A stretch of 64,000 bases of DNA from Manduca sexta (lineage: Eukaryota > Arthropoda > Insecta > Lepidoptera > Sphingidae): positions 14,372,913 through 14,436,912 of the forward strand of contig NC_051131.1 of the NCBI RefSeq assembly GCF_014839805.1, given 5' to 3'. The notes below the pieces were generated by a model. The model did not search any database, was not told where the DNA came from, and worked only from the letters and a program-made list of their open reading frames with translations. A program made the position numbers and the translations under genes. Positions 35,183-49,600 of this stretch are shown piece after piece (position 1 is the stretch's first letter; every line of letters begins with the position of its first letter).

Positions 35183-36050
35183 ACATGTTTCATTACTGCT
35201 CCGCTCCTATTGGTCATAGCATGATGATATATAGCCTACAGCACTCCAGGAACAAAGGGCTATCCAACACAAAAAGATTTTTTCAGTTGAAACCGGTAGT
35301 TCCTGAGATTAGCCATTACTGCTCCGCTCCTATTGGTCATAGCGTTATGATATATAACTTTGAGCACTCCACAAACAAAGGACTATTCAACACAAAAATA
35401 TTTTTTCAGTTCGAATCGGTAGTTCCTGAGATTAGCCATTACTGCTCCGCTCCTATTGAATATAGCGTGATCATATATAGCCTATAGCTCTCCACGAACA
35501 AAGGGCTATCCAACGCAAAAAGAATTTTTCAGTTTGGACCGGTAGTTCCTGAGATTAGCCATTACTGCTCCGCTCCTATTGGTCATAGCGTGATGATATA
35601 TAGCTTATAGCGGTCCACAAATAAAGGGCTATCCAACACAAAACGAATTTTTCAGTTGAAACCGGTAGTTCCTGAGATTAGCCATTACTGCTCCGCTCCT
35701 ATTGGGTATAGCGTGATGATATATAGCCTATAGCACTCCACGAATAAAGGGCTATCCAACGCAAAAATAATTTTTCAGTTTGGACCGGTAGTTCCTGAGA
35801 TTAGCCATTACTGCCCCGCTCCTATCGGGTATAGCGTGATGATATATAGCCTATAGCACTCCACGAACAAAGGGCTATCCAACGCAAAAAGAATTTTTCA
35901 GTTTGGGCCGGTAGTTCCTGAGATTAGCCATTACTGCCCCGCTCCTATTGGGTATAGCGTGATGATATATAGCCTATAGCACTCCACGAACAAAGGGCTA
36001 TCCAACGCAAAAAGAATTTTTCAGTTTGGACCGGTAGTTCCTGAGATTAG
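35183..36050 (-). repeat. Tandem array, 7 units of about 124 bp
   Basis: Each plus-strand unit contains CATTACTGCTCCGCTCCTAT, TAGCGTGATGATATATAGCC, AAAGGGCTATCCAAC and CCGGTAGTTCCTGAGATTAG. Units start near 35189, 35313, 35438, 35561, 35685, 35807 and 35931. Neighbouring units differ by a few substitutions. Confidence 0.85.
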
Positions 36051-36056
36051 CGCGTT

Positions 36057-36164
36057 CAAACAAACAAACAAACAAACAAACAAACAAACAAACAAACAAA
36101 CAAACAAACAAACAAACAAACAAACAAACAAACAAACAAACAAACAAACAAACAAACAAACAAA
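36057..36164 (+). repeat. CAAA microsatellite, 27 copies
   Basis: An uninterrupted 108-bp run of CAAA lies between the tandem array and the outer 5' end of the Helitron-like element. The same site in the element at 51125 has 8 copies. Confidence 0.95.
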
Positions 36165-37667
36165 CTCTTCAGCTTTATATAATAGTATAGATAACAATTG
36201 TAAGAATAATAAGTTATAATAAAAAAGTGTGATTTTATGACTATTATATTTTATACCTTAATTGATAAACGAAAAAGCGGATTTTAATTGACCGAAACCT
36301 GTGCGACTTACGTCCACGAGTGTCACGAGACAGAGCGCAATGTTGCGGTAGCAAATACAGTTGTCGATGATAGAAACCACGTGGAACTGCGGAGTCGCTT
36401 CAATCGGCTGTATGGACAAGCAGTGTGAGTGAGTGTGTGTGTGTGTGTGTGTGTGCGAGGAATGCGCGAGTTATTTCGATACACTACAAAAACAAAAAAC
36501 AGTTGTCGCGACATTGAGTGTCGCGCTTATTTGGCGGTACGTTTTAGAGTTCGCGCGAGGCAGGCGGTTCATAGATAGCCCTAACACTGATTGATAGGTA
36601 TTACTTTAAAAATAAACGTGATTTTAGTCACAACACGACATACGCTTTACGGTATAAAGACAATTTCTTTTGAAAGCATAAGTAGAAGCTAAGGCAATGC
36701 TTTTTATGTGAGATTACCAGATCATTTGATTTCTTTTCCGACAAGCTTATGAATATAAAATATCTAACGTTTCGTTTATAATTTCGTAAATTCTACAACA
36801 AAAAAAATATATTCATTTGTTTGCTTCAGCAAGAATACTTTAAGCAGAATGAAAGTGACAAGTTGCAAAACAAATAACACAGGCGTGGCGTCGCGTCGGT
36901 TACAACTTATAAAGAAACCAGTTGTGCGTGACATCGATTAACGTTCGGCGAGCGAACTGCGCCGACATACGGTTACATCACAAGCCGAGCGACTACGCAG
37001 CCAGCCCGTCCGCCGCGCCGTCCCGGCCCACATCCTGTGCGCGGCCAGCGACGGCGAGCCTCTAGATGCATATTTATTTTCATGGAAAAAAACTAGTTTA
37101 ATGAGTAAACAGATATCTGGATGGTCTATGATCACCACATAACTATAAGTATTAACATATTGTCAGAGGAATTATGAGTATGATGTGGGCCTTAAAAGTA
37201 ATAGGCCGATTTTGAGCTTTCTACACTCTTCAACCTCACAAAATTCCGGAGAAAAAGTGCTCACACTGATTTCATAAGGGAATCGCGCTGCAAATAAAAC
37301 TGGAATCTAGCGCTAACATAAAACCCGTGTGTATAGTTACCTTAAAGCGTAATACAAGTACTGCTTTTTCCATAACTTTAGTTGTATAATTTTACATACA
37401 ACGGATGCCTGCAAGTAATACAGCGCTCACCAGCATTGTCGAGTTGTGCCGAGACACATGTTGGAGCAGGGAAATCGGCCTGTACTATCAGAACTGTTGC
37501 ATTGTAACATATACAGACGTAGAACATAATATAATGTATTACAGTGCACAAGTTCTGATATATCTAGGGTTACCAGGTCCGAAAACTGTAAAGACGGATT
37601 TCTACACTCACAGGAATAAAGTACGATACACCGCAACCTAAAACTAACGAGCTACGCGGTTGTGAAA

Positions 37668-37712
37668 AATATGTTAAAAAGGAGATGTTAAATATCTCCT
37701 TTTTAACATATT
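37668..37712. repeat. Perfect 19-bp inverted repeat with 7-nt loop
   Basis: AATATGTTAAAAAGGAGAT (37668-37686) is followed by GTTAAAT and its exact inverted complement (37694-37712). It would form a strong hairpin in single-stranded DNA or RNA. Confidence 0.9.
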
Positions 37713-40700
37713 AATAGATGTTAAAAAATATTAACAGATATTAAAAAATATGAATTATGTCTGCTTTTACCCATTTCCCTGACAACCCTATGTGTGCGGC
37801 GCAGTGCGACGCGTCCTGTGTGCAGGCGGCGAAGGAAACTTCGCTTACAATACAATCTATCGCGGAATTCAGCCTCGACCGGTCCAGGTGCGGCGGCGGC
37901 GCGCGATATCAAAACACCAGTACAGCGAGTTCAACATTACGAACACTCATACTAGGTGTGAATTTATTCATACCATTGTAAATATATATTTCTTTACATG
38001 TCTGTTTTATTGAAACTGTATATTTTATTATACAAATTTTTTATGGTTTGAAACAATCACTCCTACGCCTTGAGCAGTATAAAATTATCCAAACAGCACT
38101 TTAAAAATATAAATACGTGAGTTTCAGCTTCTTAAGTAAGTACTTATTGGTTTGATTAAGATGGAGAGTAAAAATATAATAATGTGTCGGATGTTGGTAA
38201 TGCGAGCCCAATTTAACTGACAATATGCATCATCTGTCGTGTAACATGAGTAATATTGTGTCTTCTCTGGTCCATTGAAACAATATCTGTATGTGAAGCG
38301 CGGTCGCAGCGCGGTCGCGGGGTCATTGCATGTGCATACTGTTGTGCTTTTAACTTAATATCGTGGTGTTGTCGCGAGACTGTGCTCTGTGCAGACAGCC
38401 AGTTGGCAATCGGCCGAGCTCTCCTCCTCCCCCTTCGCTTCCCTCTCCCACTGAGCCTTTTCCCGTGTTGCTGCATCATTCCTCTTGTGCGCTGCTAGTG
38501 CGCAGTGTGTGCAAGCTGAGGCTTACCATTATATTGTACCTATACGCCGGCCAAAGTAGAGAAGAACTTAGCATTAAAATAAGGCATCTTTCTGGGCGTA
38601 TATTGAACTTCTGTGGAGAAAAAGCAATGTTTTGTTCTAGGGTGATAAGATATGCGCGGGTTTATTCAGATTTAAAGAAGTTTGTGGGATTAAGGCAAGT
38701 CATAAAAAATTACGTATTGTATTTTCATGGTGTTAAACACAAGGAAAATCCAGGAAAACTATGACAAATGGCCGCCCTAGCGCACAGGATGCACAGGCAT
38801 GATGCAGGACACGCAGGAGCGCTGGACGCGCCGGTGATGCAATGCGGATGTCGCGGCTGCGGCATACTACCGCGCCCTGCTGTTACCTCCCATGACAACT
38901 TATTCGCTTCACTAGCGAGTGGAACGCGACGCAAGGACGCGGCCCTTTCTTACCTAATATTTACTATATTATTATACTTGTAATGCAATGTAATGTTTTC
39001 TTTAGCAATTGTATTGATATAAACCTGGGTGGCGATCTGGGGAGAGCTCGGCAACAGGATAACCCACGCACACCTAATTAGGGAGACATTAGTTAAGTTA
39101 CAAGAAGCTGGTAGGATTGCTTTGAGAGGAGAATACTTATAGTAACCCAGTTTATTCCCACCCCGTCTCAAGATTATTATTGCATGTCAGGCGGCGCGAG
39201 CAATCAGAAGTAGTTTTTACCCTGATTTGCGGCAATTCGCCTCCATTCATTGTCTGTAATAAATCATCTGCTCGCTTGCACCGCGCGCTCCAAGCATTAC
39301 GTAGTACATTTATGGACGCTTCCACTGTGCCGGCCGCTTCACTTTCTCTGAGCGTGACGTGTGTACCGTGCCACAGAGACGCACACGGCTGACCAGCTCG
39401 CCGCGCCGGGCTCGCGCCGGTGACGGGTGGCTCCCACGCGACACGCTCACTCGCGCACACGCTGCGGAACTCCTCGATTAACGCTAATATTTCGGGAGGT
39501 GCATTACATAATCGGGTACTGTACCAAAGCATTTTATTTTCTCATTAGTAGGTAATAAAGCTACGACATGCCTCATCTCTCACTTTCTTTATATGTGTAC
39601 TGTACTATGTATAGCCAGGTAAAGTATGTAGTTACTGGGCTGAGCTCAGATTAAAAACCTCAAGACGTTCTTGGTAGCGCAGTTTAATCATTAATATAAT
39701 AATGGAGGAAAAAAGGAGACAACGTTCATATGTTGATGGGCGTGCAGGGGGATCGTATGCAATATCTATAGCAAACGTCGTAAAACTTTAATAGCCTTGA
39801 AGGCCTCCACCGTTGATTAATTCGCCGTAAAGTCGAAGCTTTATCGCCGCTCACGCCTTTATGGGATAGTTAAAGGAAACAACTCTTTCGAAACATGATG
39901 ACGCTGAGCGCGAAAGACGCGGAGAGCAGCATGGTATTGCTTAGACTTATTCCTATAGATGGTAGAATGGCGCTGTTTTTGTCTACGCCAGGAGTGGCGC
40001 ACCACTGGCTCGCATGGATGGTCTGGCTCGATATCTGGCATGATAAAGGAACTCGCGGATACATTCTGAATTAACACCGACTACACTCTTCCCGATCGCA
40101 TGCGCTTATTTTGCGAATATTTGCTCAAATTTGAATCCCGCCGGACGAGTGGTGACGTTAGTGTCCTCATTCCTGCTTTAAACAAGATGATACGTCTCTA
40201 CCATTAAAATGTCGAAAGAGTCCTACGTTTTGTACTTCCCTAAAACTCCATGTATTGAGTCACGTATTTATTAGTGCATTATTTGTTGTTCTGTTTATTT
40301 CCACGTAACCGATTGCTTATCTATTTGTGTACATGAGCCTATAGTTTTGTTTGTTTGTCCGAGTGCTGAGTGCAACAAGGTCATTAGCGTTGTCGGTCGC
40401 GCTCCGCCGCACAATCAGCGCCGACGCCAGGACTGCGATTGAAATATACGCAAGTATGCATTTTGAGCATACCTGGTACTACCAACTAGAAAGAATATTT
40501 GACGCCTTGTGCGCTGTCCACAGCATTGACTCGCTGATCTCATACGTTAATGATCGTGACGTCACAGCATAACTCATCGTCTGTCATTTGACACTTCTTT
40601 TCTACTCTTAGCAGTGTTGTAGATAATTTGCGTATAAGCGGAAAACTAAACTTCTTTAATTCGATTATTAAATTATTTTTGAAGCATTTTTTTAGTTAGA

Positions 40701-43616
40701 AATGTCTTCTCATCTGCCTAGTTTATTTCGATAAAGGACGACACTGCGACTGTATGCGCTTTATGTCCGTTCTAATGAGTTCGTTTGTTATTATCAGCGG
40801 CTGATACATTGATTGGCACACACTTCACCCGCGCACTGTATTGCGTCTGTCAGTTTGGACCGACGATAACTTCGTCGAGTATTGACCGAGTGGTACGCGA
40901 GCACCGAGTTGTAGAATAACGGTGAACTTTCCACTTCTCGCTCGCTTTTAAACAAACAAACATAATGTCGTAAATCCCCGGTCGCCGCGCCGGTGCCGCG
41001 TTAACAGTGGCATGTATGTTGTCGCTCTAATGTATAATCAATCGCTACGTGTTATCAGCCGGTCCCATTACTCATACAGAGCATCATCGGCGACAGAGAT
41101 CAAAAGCATTGACACACCAAGACATTGCCGACAGTTAAGTCAGCGCTCTCAACTAATCGTACATACAAATTATAGTGCACAAGAAATCTCTGTCCTATCA
41201 GCCCGGTATTCGCAGATTAATTAATTAAAATTTATCAAATAGCTTTGCTTACAATTCAGTATGCGTGAGTCTATTCCCAAAGTGAAAGTCCAATTGTGGT
41301 TTTTTGCAAGACATAAAATTCCCTAGACTTATATTATAGATACATGGCTTGGTCTATCGGTGTGACAAATTTCATTTCAGTTTCTGCAGCAGTTTTAGTA
41401 TTTTCTTTCTGATAAATATTTAAATAAAATATATATACCGAAACCATAGTATACGAAAATAAACGTATGAGATAAACTTCTGAAATCATCCGAAGAGACA
41501 AATATTAAAGTGGCTTTTACTTATATAATAAAAGTAATAAAAATATTAAGTGATTAAGAACTGTTCAACATAACCTTACCAGATGTGAAGTAAAAATTTG
41601 TTTATGAGTTTAAATAGTATTAAATACTAAATTTAATTTTACGTCTCGGAAGTCGGGACGGCTAACCATTTAGTCCGATAATACATGCATAGTTTATATA
41701 GGTACCTAGCTATCCTATCACAAACTAAAATTATTCTGTTATTGAGTGAGTATGGCTGTGATTCAATTTGATAACCTTTGAACAAAGTCAGCCAAACAAT
41801 GGCCATTACCGGCAGCGAAACAAAGCGTTTAGCTATCATAACTCCTCCTTTGATGTATCAGAGCGGAGTCAAGCTGCGCGTCTGCGGATTGTATGCAAAT
41901 ACCGAGTCGTAGACGTGGGAGTAGTGCGGGGACATTCCGATCTACGGGCTGAAGCTGAAGGTACACGCTTGGCAGAGATACTGTTAATATATGTATTTAA
42001 CTAGCAGTGCACTAAAATTGATCCACATTTGTGATGTCTCTGTTCTCTTCCAGAGGCGCCGTGAGCCGAGGCTCGTACCCGAAACTACGAGTCGTTGAAT
42101 AACACATTATTATCCCTTTCACAACAAAAAATTGTCTGGTATTGTAGTTGTTCACTGGCGGTAGTACTACACTACCTCTGTGACGCCACTTCCTATTTAC
42201 TCGCCGTTTACAAAAATGTGATGTGCCTACCCCCGCTCACCGGGTTGCGGTTTATGCGCGTCGGCTATTTCTGTAGGTTCTCTCTCGTTGAACACCTCAC
42301 GTATATACGAGTAAGTATGTGTAATTCTATCAAATCCGAAATAAACTCATTCATAGCGAGCGGCGAATGTAAACTGTTTATTGCGCCGCCGTCGAGAGTT
42401 ATTCCGTTTCTTTATACAAACTTTTACATATTTTCGCACCTTCTGTTTTATTTAAAGTGTATGTACTAAAACAAACGGGTACACACGCACACATTAATCC
42501 TCCTTGAACGTTAACGCGCAGGCACACGCATTAGCGGCTGGATTAACAGAAAATTATTTTGTCCGGGGACGTTGAGCAGAGATGGTTCCGTTAGATTTTT
42601 TTATTGGCTGATGAAATGGGGACCACGAAACGAAAAGCGCAGCTTTGAACGTCCACCTGCAAAGTGTCCACCTTAGACAACTTCATACAGATAGCAGGAA
42701 CTCCTTGGATGGAGGCCAGAAATCTATAGGGCAGAACTATGTTCGACGGTAACTTCTTGTAGCTAATGGTAAAACTCTAATACTTAGTATTATTTAATAT
42801 AGAATGAATTTGTACTAGTTGAGTATAAGACTAATAAGTGTCATAATGTATTAACTGATATTAGGACTCCTTGGATGGATTGAGCGCAACAGCGTTTTCC
42901 TTAACATATTTTGCGTAAAAAGGACTGCTCGCACACAAGGTTGGCGGTGTTCCCTCGGGAAGTGGCTCTATGTGCGGTAACAGTACTGTGGTCTGACGCC
43001 GCCCACGTGCGCCTTGTACGGAGCCGACGCGGCTCAGCCGAGCTGTGCGTAGAATGTCAACGCGCCGCTGCCCACTCCGCGCCGATACAATACAGCACTA
43101 TGAAGACATTTTTACATTATTTAAATTGCGACATATTAAATAACGTCATGTTATCTGATCTCAAAAAGCAAGAATATAAATATTTTACTTATTATTACAA
43201 TTAATAATTATGCCGTGGGTACACTCTTCTGCAACTGCTGTATACAAGAGTCGACAGGCCGCGTTTATAGTGATATCGAACGCACGGAAAGACAACCACA
43301 GCGTGCTGATTATGTTCGCGTTATACATATATATATACTGGACAATATTTGTGTACATGCGACATGTTTAGTTAAGGCTATCGGCTACGCGGTGAACACG
43401 CCCTAATAACTAACATGTAGCGAACAGTGGGCTATCTGTCATGTTTACACTATCATTATCATATTTAGATTGTAAGTGGTGCGGCGGACTTACGGTTTTG
43501 GTTCTCAGCATGAATGGACCATAAAGGTTCATGAAGTGCGTATGAGCGGTGGCAAACACATTTTCCATTTTTTCTTTTCCGGTAAACAAGTTCCGCTACA
43601 TGTAATGTACAAGTAC

Positions 43617-43669
43617 GTAAGTACTGGAACTACATTGTATGTACAATGTAGTTCCACGATTGTACTTAC
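43617..43669. repeat. Hairpin: 15-bp perfect arms extended by 8-bp outer arms
   Basis: TGGAACTACATTGTA (43625-43639), TG, then its exact complement (43642-43656). Outside these, GTAAGTAC (43617-43624) pairs with GTACTTAC (43662-43669), leaving a 5-nt bulge CGATT on one side. The total stem is 23 bp. Confidence 0.9.
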
Positions 43670-46600
43670 AAGAATTTATCCTGGCATCCTAATAATATGC
43701 AGGTAGCTACCGTATATCATCAAGGGCACCGCTTTCCAATGACCGGTCTGGTGCTAAAATATCTGTGTTGTATTACAACACCAACGGCGTCACTTCCATT
43801 CGAAGGATCGGAAGTTCATGGAATGGATATTCTACACCAGGTGTGTAATCGTTTGCGACACTTCCATAGAAAGAGGGTGTTGCGGCACGTACGGCGCCCC
43901 GCATACGACACGTTGTGCTGACGGTGCACAGCCGCGCCGCGCGCACTGCGGTAATACCTTCGGTGCTATCAGCAGCGAGATATGAAATGATATGTGCATT
44001 CATGAAATCACAGGTAATTTTATATCAATCAACTCTTATACTTTGGTTTGTTTCTGAATGTAGCGCTGGCGGTGCAACCAAAGACTAGGTACGTACTACG
44101 TCGGTACATTGTTATACCGATGCGATTAGCTTATTATAAGCCATTGAAAATATTGCGATCTACATTCTACAGGCCGTTGTATTTGAGATGGAAAGGAAAT
44201 CATATTATTTGTGCTTTACCGCGAAATTATATTTATACCAAAATTCATTACGTTAGGCAAACCCATGGTATATGGACTGATTAATCGATAATTAACCTTA
44301 TACCTTATTTCATGACCTTCGAGTCTCAGTTCGCGTGGTTGAATGCATTGGTCGCTAATTGGTTTAATGAATCGACTGGACAGTAACTCAGTGTGACTGC
44401 GCAAATAGTTGGGTTAAATAATAACGACATCTCACAGTTTACTACATGATATGACTGGTACTGACAGGGTTTGTGGGTGCCAAGACTTGCGCGAGATTAA
44501 TATTATTATACACGATGTTTCGCCGCCAAGCAGGAGTTTACAAGCGGTGTTGTCGGCATCTGAAGCTCGGCACTGAGTCAAGATTTACGACCAGGCGGCA
44601 GTTACCGTTGTAATGTCTGCTTCTGCCTCCGAGCAACATTGTGACACTGTTTTGTTTCGGTTTGAAAGGGATTGTAAGCAGTGAAATTAATGAGCATTAT
44701 GAGACTTAATATGTAACGAGTCAGCGTGAGGAGTGCAAAAAGGAAATCTAGCGCATTACAGTACTGACTAGTAATCAGTAGTGATTTTTGTTGGTGTTGC
44801 TACAGCACTATATGGACTAGCTTTCCGTCAGAGGAGACACATGCTGCCTCGTCATTTAATTCTACCTGACAGACTTGACTCGGCGGTGTGCAACTTTGTT
44901 TTTCGTGGCAAAAAAACGCTTTATCGCTACTATCACTTGGGGGGTGTGGTTATGTGGGTTTCACCGGTCTTACGACCCAATGTCAACAATGGGGAATAGC
45001 ATCATTTGAGCGAGCATTGGATTGGACTGAGTCCCTAATCCTTGTATACGCCACACCGGCATACCAAAACCCGCCGTGGCTTTCTTCGACGTACACGGGA
45101 CGGCCCCGGGTCATCATGTTGCACTAAGATAGCTGCTCGGAACCGTCCTGCGCGGTATACAGCCTGGCTATTGTAAACACCCTCGGTTAGTTACTTGGAC
45201 GGTGGTTTCGCGTGGTGCGTGCTGAGGTGCCGTGCGCGGCGACCGGCACGGATGAATGTAATTAGCCTCGTCAGCGATCGGAATGCCGTTCGAATAATAA
45301 CTTCTAATGCGTCGGGTAATTTGTACGGAGTCCGACGACACCCGCCGTCTTTAACCGTTACGTGACCATTCTCGCGCTTCCTTTTTAATACTCAATTATG
45401 TTAAACTATAATATATTAGAGCTAACGAGCATCTGCGTATTTTGTAAGTGGTAGAATCATGGTGAAAAAGCCGCTCAACAAGATGGGTCTATATCAAAGA
45501 TAGAATATAATAAACAAGATATAAAAGAAAACAACTAACACATTCAATAGCAGTAGGTTAATGTTCAAAACTAAGTTCAGCACACTTCTTGGCCATTTTA
45601 CTCAATAGGGGCATGTCGCAATATATATAAGTTTATTATATTACATGCATACAACACGGACGATCCGGCTCGAACAGGTTCGTGTCAAGCTGTCTTCCAC
45701 AACTTTAACTGTTACATTTTGTAAAGTAAGTAAGATTCCTGAATGCCAAACATCGGCTCCACTTCCTTATTCCCTATTCTTTACTTAGGTCGGCTACGTA
45801 TCTATTATTCTAACGGCATTGAGGTCATGTGCACTAAAATTCACTTAACTTCCGGCGACTTTACTTGCCTCTTGGTTGAGGATTAAAAAACGCAGAAGTA
45901 TAATTACTGATAAAAATTATAATATCAGCCCTAGGTATTAAATTCTCCCATTGTTCGACCGCCACCATAGAGGATAGAGGGGGTTAAGCCATTTGTGTAC
46001 AAAGATGCTTCGTTATTGATTTGTACAATAGACTAAGCGTGTTTTCGGACTTCTTACGGATACCTCTCAAGAATGTAGTATTCCTATCATTGTATATTCT
46101 GATCACCAAAATTGATAATAATTAATCAATAATTTACAAGTAACTCCAATAAGTTAAAGAAACGTGCCTCGGAACGTTATCTGCGACGTTTATCACTACA
46201 TTAGGTACATTCTTATCTAGCTAAACTAACGCCATCCATTTTTGCATATTTTAAAAAACTTTGATTAGTACGTGATCATATCGTGTAGATGATATTATGA
46301 AATAAGTACACAACTCATTACGTATCATAATATACTCGCCTATTGAAGGAGAATTGAAAGTTAAACAATCATAATAGCCGCTAATTGTTCTTTATAGACG
46401 AACAGGGAGTGCCAATAGTAATAAACACACGTAACAATCGTACACAGACCTCACGTCGAGCTGTGACAATTAGAAAGAGAGACTGTCAGTCCAGCAACAC
46501 TTAGTCTCCAAAAATTTGTGGAATGAATTATTTATAACAATATGCTTCACGCGCTTTTGCTCTACTTGTTCACTTAGAGTCTGTTTCAAAGCATTCTAAA

Positions 46601-49600
46601 TACAGCTTTTGTATAATATTTGTATTTAGTATATGTTGGTTGGTTAGTTGTATGGTATAGCACAGGACGGGTCACCGGCGCGGCTCTAGGGCCGAGGCCG
46701 CACGAGAGAGCGGCGCACGGACCGCACTAGCTCTAACAACCCGACGCACAGCTATAGCTTATAAAGGGCAGTGTGATGTCACAGCGCAAAATTACCGACG
46801 TCGACTTACTGACATTAATCACATCGGGCATTATAGCGGGCCAAGCACTTATTCTTTCTGAGCCATTGCAAGTAATATTTTTAAACTAATAGAATTACAT
46901 ATAGTTAAGTGCATAAAAAGGCTAATCAGTCCAAGATGAGGCTCAACGTAACACATCGCCAATATATGTCGACTTTAATTGCGAAGGTCGGTTATTTATT
47001 GCCGTCGGCCTATCCATATACTGCGGTAAGCTACGAGCGGAATCGTACGCGAAATGTTTAAGGAAGCGTCGCTGTAGTGTCGCCCGAAAGGAGCGAAGGT
47101 CGCATGTGTTCGTACGCCTCGCTGGTGCTGAGCTCACCGCCGGGGGCTCAGCACACACTCACGCACAATACTGGTTTTTACCTTCTATGTAAACTTTCCG
47201 GATTCGATCGAATCTCAGCTACTGAATGATGCACATGTGTACGGAATTTATTAATTCGAGGTGGACTATCGCTGGTAAACTACTATTCATATCTGACAAT
47301 TTGCTAAATATGATTATTGTGAAGGGAGCGCTAGCATATGAACATTTTATGGTCAGGAGGTATTCGATTATCTTAAGCATTTAATAAAACGCGGTAGTGG
47401 CTTGTTTCAGTAAGACCCATCGTGGAGTCATCCAGAGAACACTGGCTGAATTCTATAGAATTGGCTAAAGCCCTTCAACTAGTATATGGTAGATACGTAA
47501 CTCGTTAATACAATCTCAGTTAGGTACTACTTGTGGATATAGGGAAAGATTTATATTTGAATCAAATTCCTGTGCGTTAAGTTTGAACACTGAACCTTCG
47601 ACGTCTACCTGAAATGAGGACACAATTTACAAACATATCAGTTTCACTTTCTTAATAAGTATCGGTGATGCGACGCTTCCCCGAACTGCGTTCGATTAAA
47701 CATTTCCCGGAACGCCAACAATCCTGTGTCAGTGTAAGGCCTTTATTGCCGCCTATTTTAAGCAATAGCTTATTATCTTTCATCCGTGTGAAAAGCATTA
47801 CCCGTTACTGTTAATCTTTTAAAGGTTATTCGATTCTAAAAACGCGCGTATAAATACAAATAGGGTCGCTAACCCTCATTAGAGCAGGTAAAAAACACGT
47901 ACTTAATATTCTATTATTATCGGTCTTTAACTATTCATGGTTTACACACAAAACCGGTTTACTTATATAGCACAAAGAGTGCTTAGAATTTACGACAATA
48001 ACAGTCAATTGGCGCACAAATAGTTCTGAATCCATAATGATCACGAATGCCCTGTTTCTGTGCCCTGCGTATGATGAACAATATGTCCCCGAGCGATGCG
48101 ATGAACTCATGACGTTTTTGTACTTCAAGTGACTTATCGTCCGCAATGACGTAAGGGTTGTCAAAGTTTAAAAAAGAAAATTACGTAGGTATGTATTCTT
48201 TGGATGTTACGATTACATTAAACAAGTAGTACATTTATAATGTTAAGATTTGTTAGATTATAAAACACAAACGTAGTATATGGTAAATGTAACCACTATT
48301 GGTTGTCCTTCATAAATAAAATGAAAGAAACCTAAATTATACAAGATCTCGAATGCAACGAATGATATTAATTCTGCGGTCACAAGTCGATGTTTGTATC
48401 CCAACGGTTGAAGAGGCCACAAAATAGCGCGTCGCTGACTGCTGTACATTCCCAGGTTTATTTCTATCTCATTGTGTAATTATTCTATCATTTATATTTT
48501 ATACGCATATCAAACCTTCACTCTTGTCGTGCACTGTCTCAGATACGCAGACAATAATGTATGGAAATATAATTTTGTATGGTATAGTCGGCACTCCGAG
48601 AATCTATTGGAAAATTCCCATGCGGTCTGTCCGTTAGCGGTCCTTATAAGTGGCGGTGGTTGAAGTTGTGAGTGCAGCGCGGTGCAAAGACACAGCCGGG
48701 CGGTCTGGGGTGTGGAGAGAAACGTGTCCTTTGGCCGCACTAACTATGTTACTCGCCACTTAATGCTGCACCTTCCATGCAGGTCCGTACTTTAGCTCGG
48801 TGCCATACTCGGGGGCTATTAATATATTAACTACGATTGGTTAATACATTCATTTCATTTCACACAAAAGAGGTTACAGTCGACAAAATATAATACAAGT
48901 TGCTGCATATTGTCTTTTAGCATAATTATACCAAAACTTATGTATCTTGAGTATTTAGGTACGAGATAACATAGTATTAAAAAACAAAGTAAAAAAATAT
49001 AGTTATAATAAGTACCAACTAGTTACAATGAGTTGTCGTTATTAAATTTAGACATAATATTTGAAATAAGTTTGTGAGGTGAAATTCAAACTACAAGACA
49101 TATATAAATAAGTGATAAACTAAATCTACTTCAGTTAAATCGTTGATAGCATTACGGATCAAATACAATATTATATTTTATTTACATTAAATGTCATTGC
49201 CATAAAAAATAAATTCAAATAAAACATTACAATTTTTGCATTTGCTAAAGATGTGTGCATTAAGTACTAGTAATATAAAAATGGGTATTCTAGGTTTATT
49301 GTGTTGCATATTATTTGAGGCTAAGACAAGAACTCGTGAAATCATTATTTTATTACAAGTAAAAAATGGTAAACGAAGATAGAGAACGCTCTGTGATGGT
49401 CAGTGATCAAGGACGTACTCGAACACTGACGCAGCCAGAGATGAAGACAGAAGAAAGGAATTCGTTAGCTTAGAACTCAGCAACATCCCACTGCACGCTG
49501 ACATTCCATAATTATACAGTTGTTATTCGAGACTCGTTTGTAGTACACTCGTAGTAGCACTTTTGGTAAAATTTCTTTGAATGAACTTATTATCAAACAC

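Larger units (their letters stand above)
34863..36191 (-). mobile_element. Helitron-like family B, copy 1 (1329 bp) with internal tandem array
   Basis: On the minus strand it runs from A|TCTATACTATTATATAAAGC (36191) to GCAAAAGCTAG|T (34863), again TC...CTAG between A and T. From the 5' end it has a (TTTG)n tract, seven tandem units of about 124 bp, and then a unique 3' part ending in GC-rich GGGCGGAGCCGCGAGCAAAA. It has no coding capacity. The layout recalls the tandem-repeat-bearing non-autonomous Helitrons and Helentrons of insects. Confidence 0.75.

Noticed and set aside
36057..36164. CRISPR-like or satellite array around the tandem units and CAAA tract
   Set aside because: This is a eukaryotic genome. 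Units are contiguous without spacers and lie inside Helitron-like ends, so they are a transposon-internal tandem repeat.
38363..38764. 133-codon open frame on the plus strand
   Set aside because: It starts with a non-ATG codon, passes from a GC-rich patch into AT-rich DNA and has no motif. Frames of this length are expected by chance in six frames over 64 kb.
42095..42469. 124-codon open frame on the plus strand
   Set aside because: It starts at TTG, has no recognisable domain and lacks convincing splice context.
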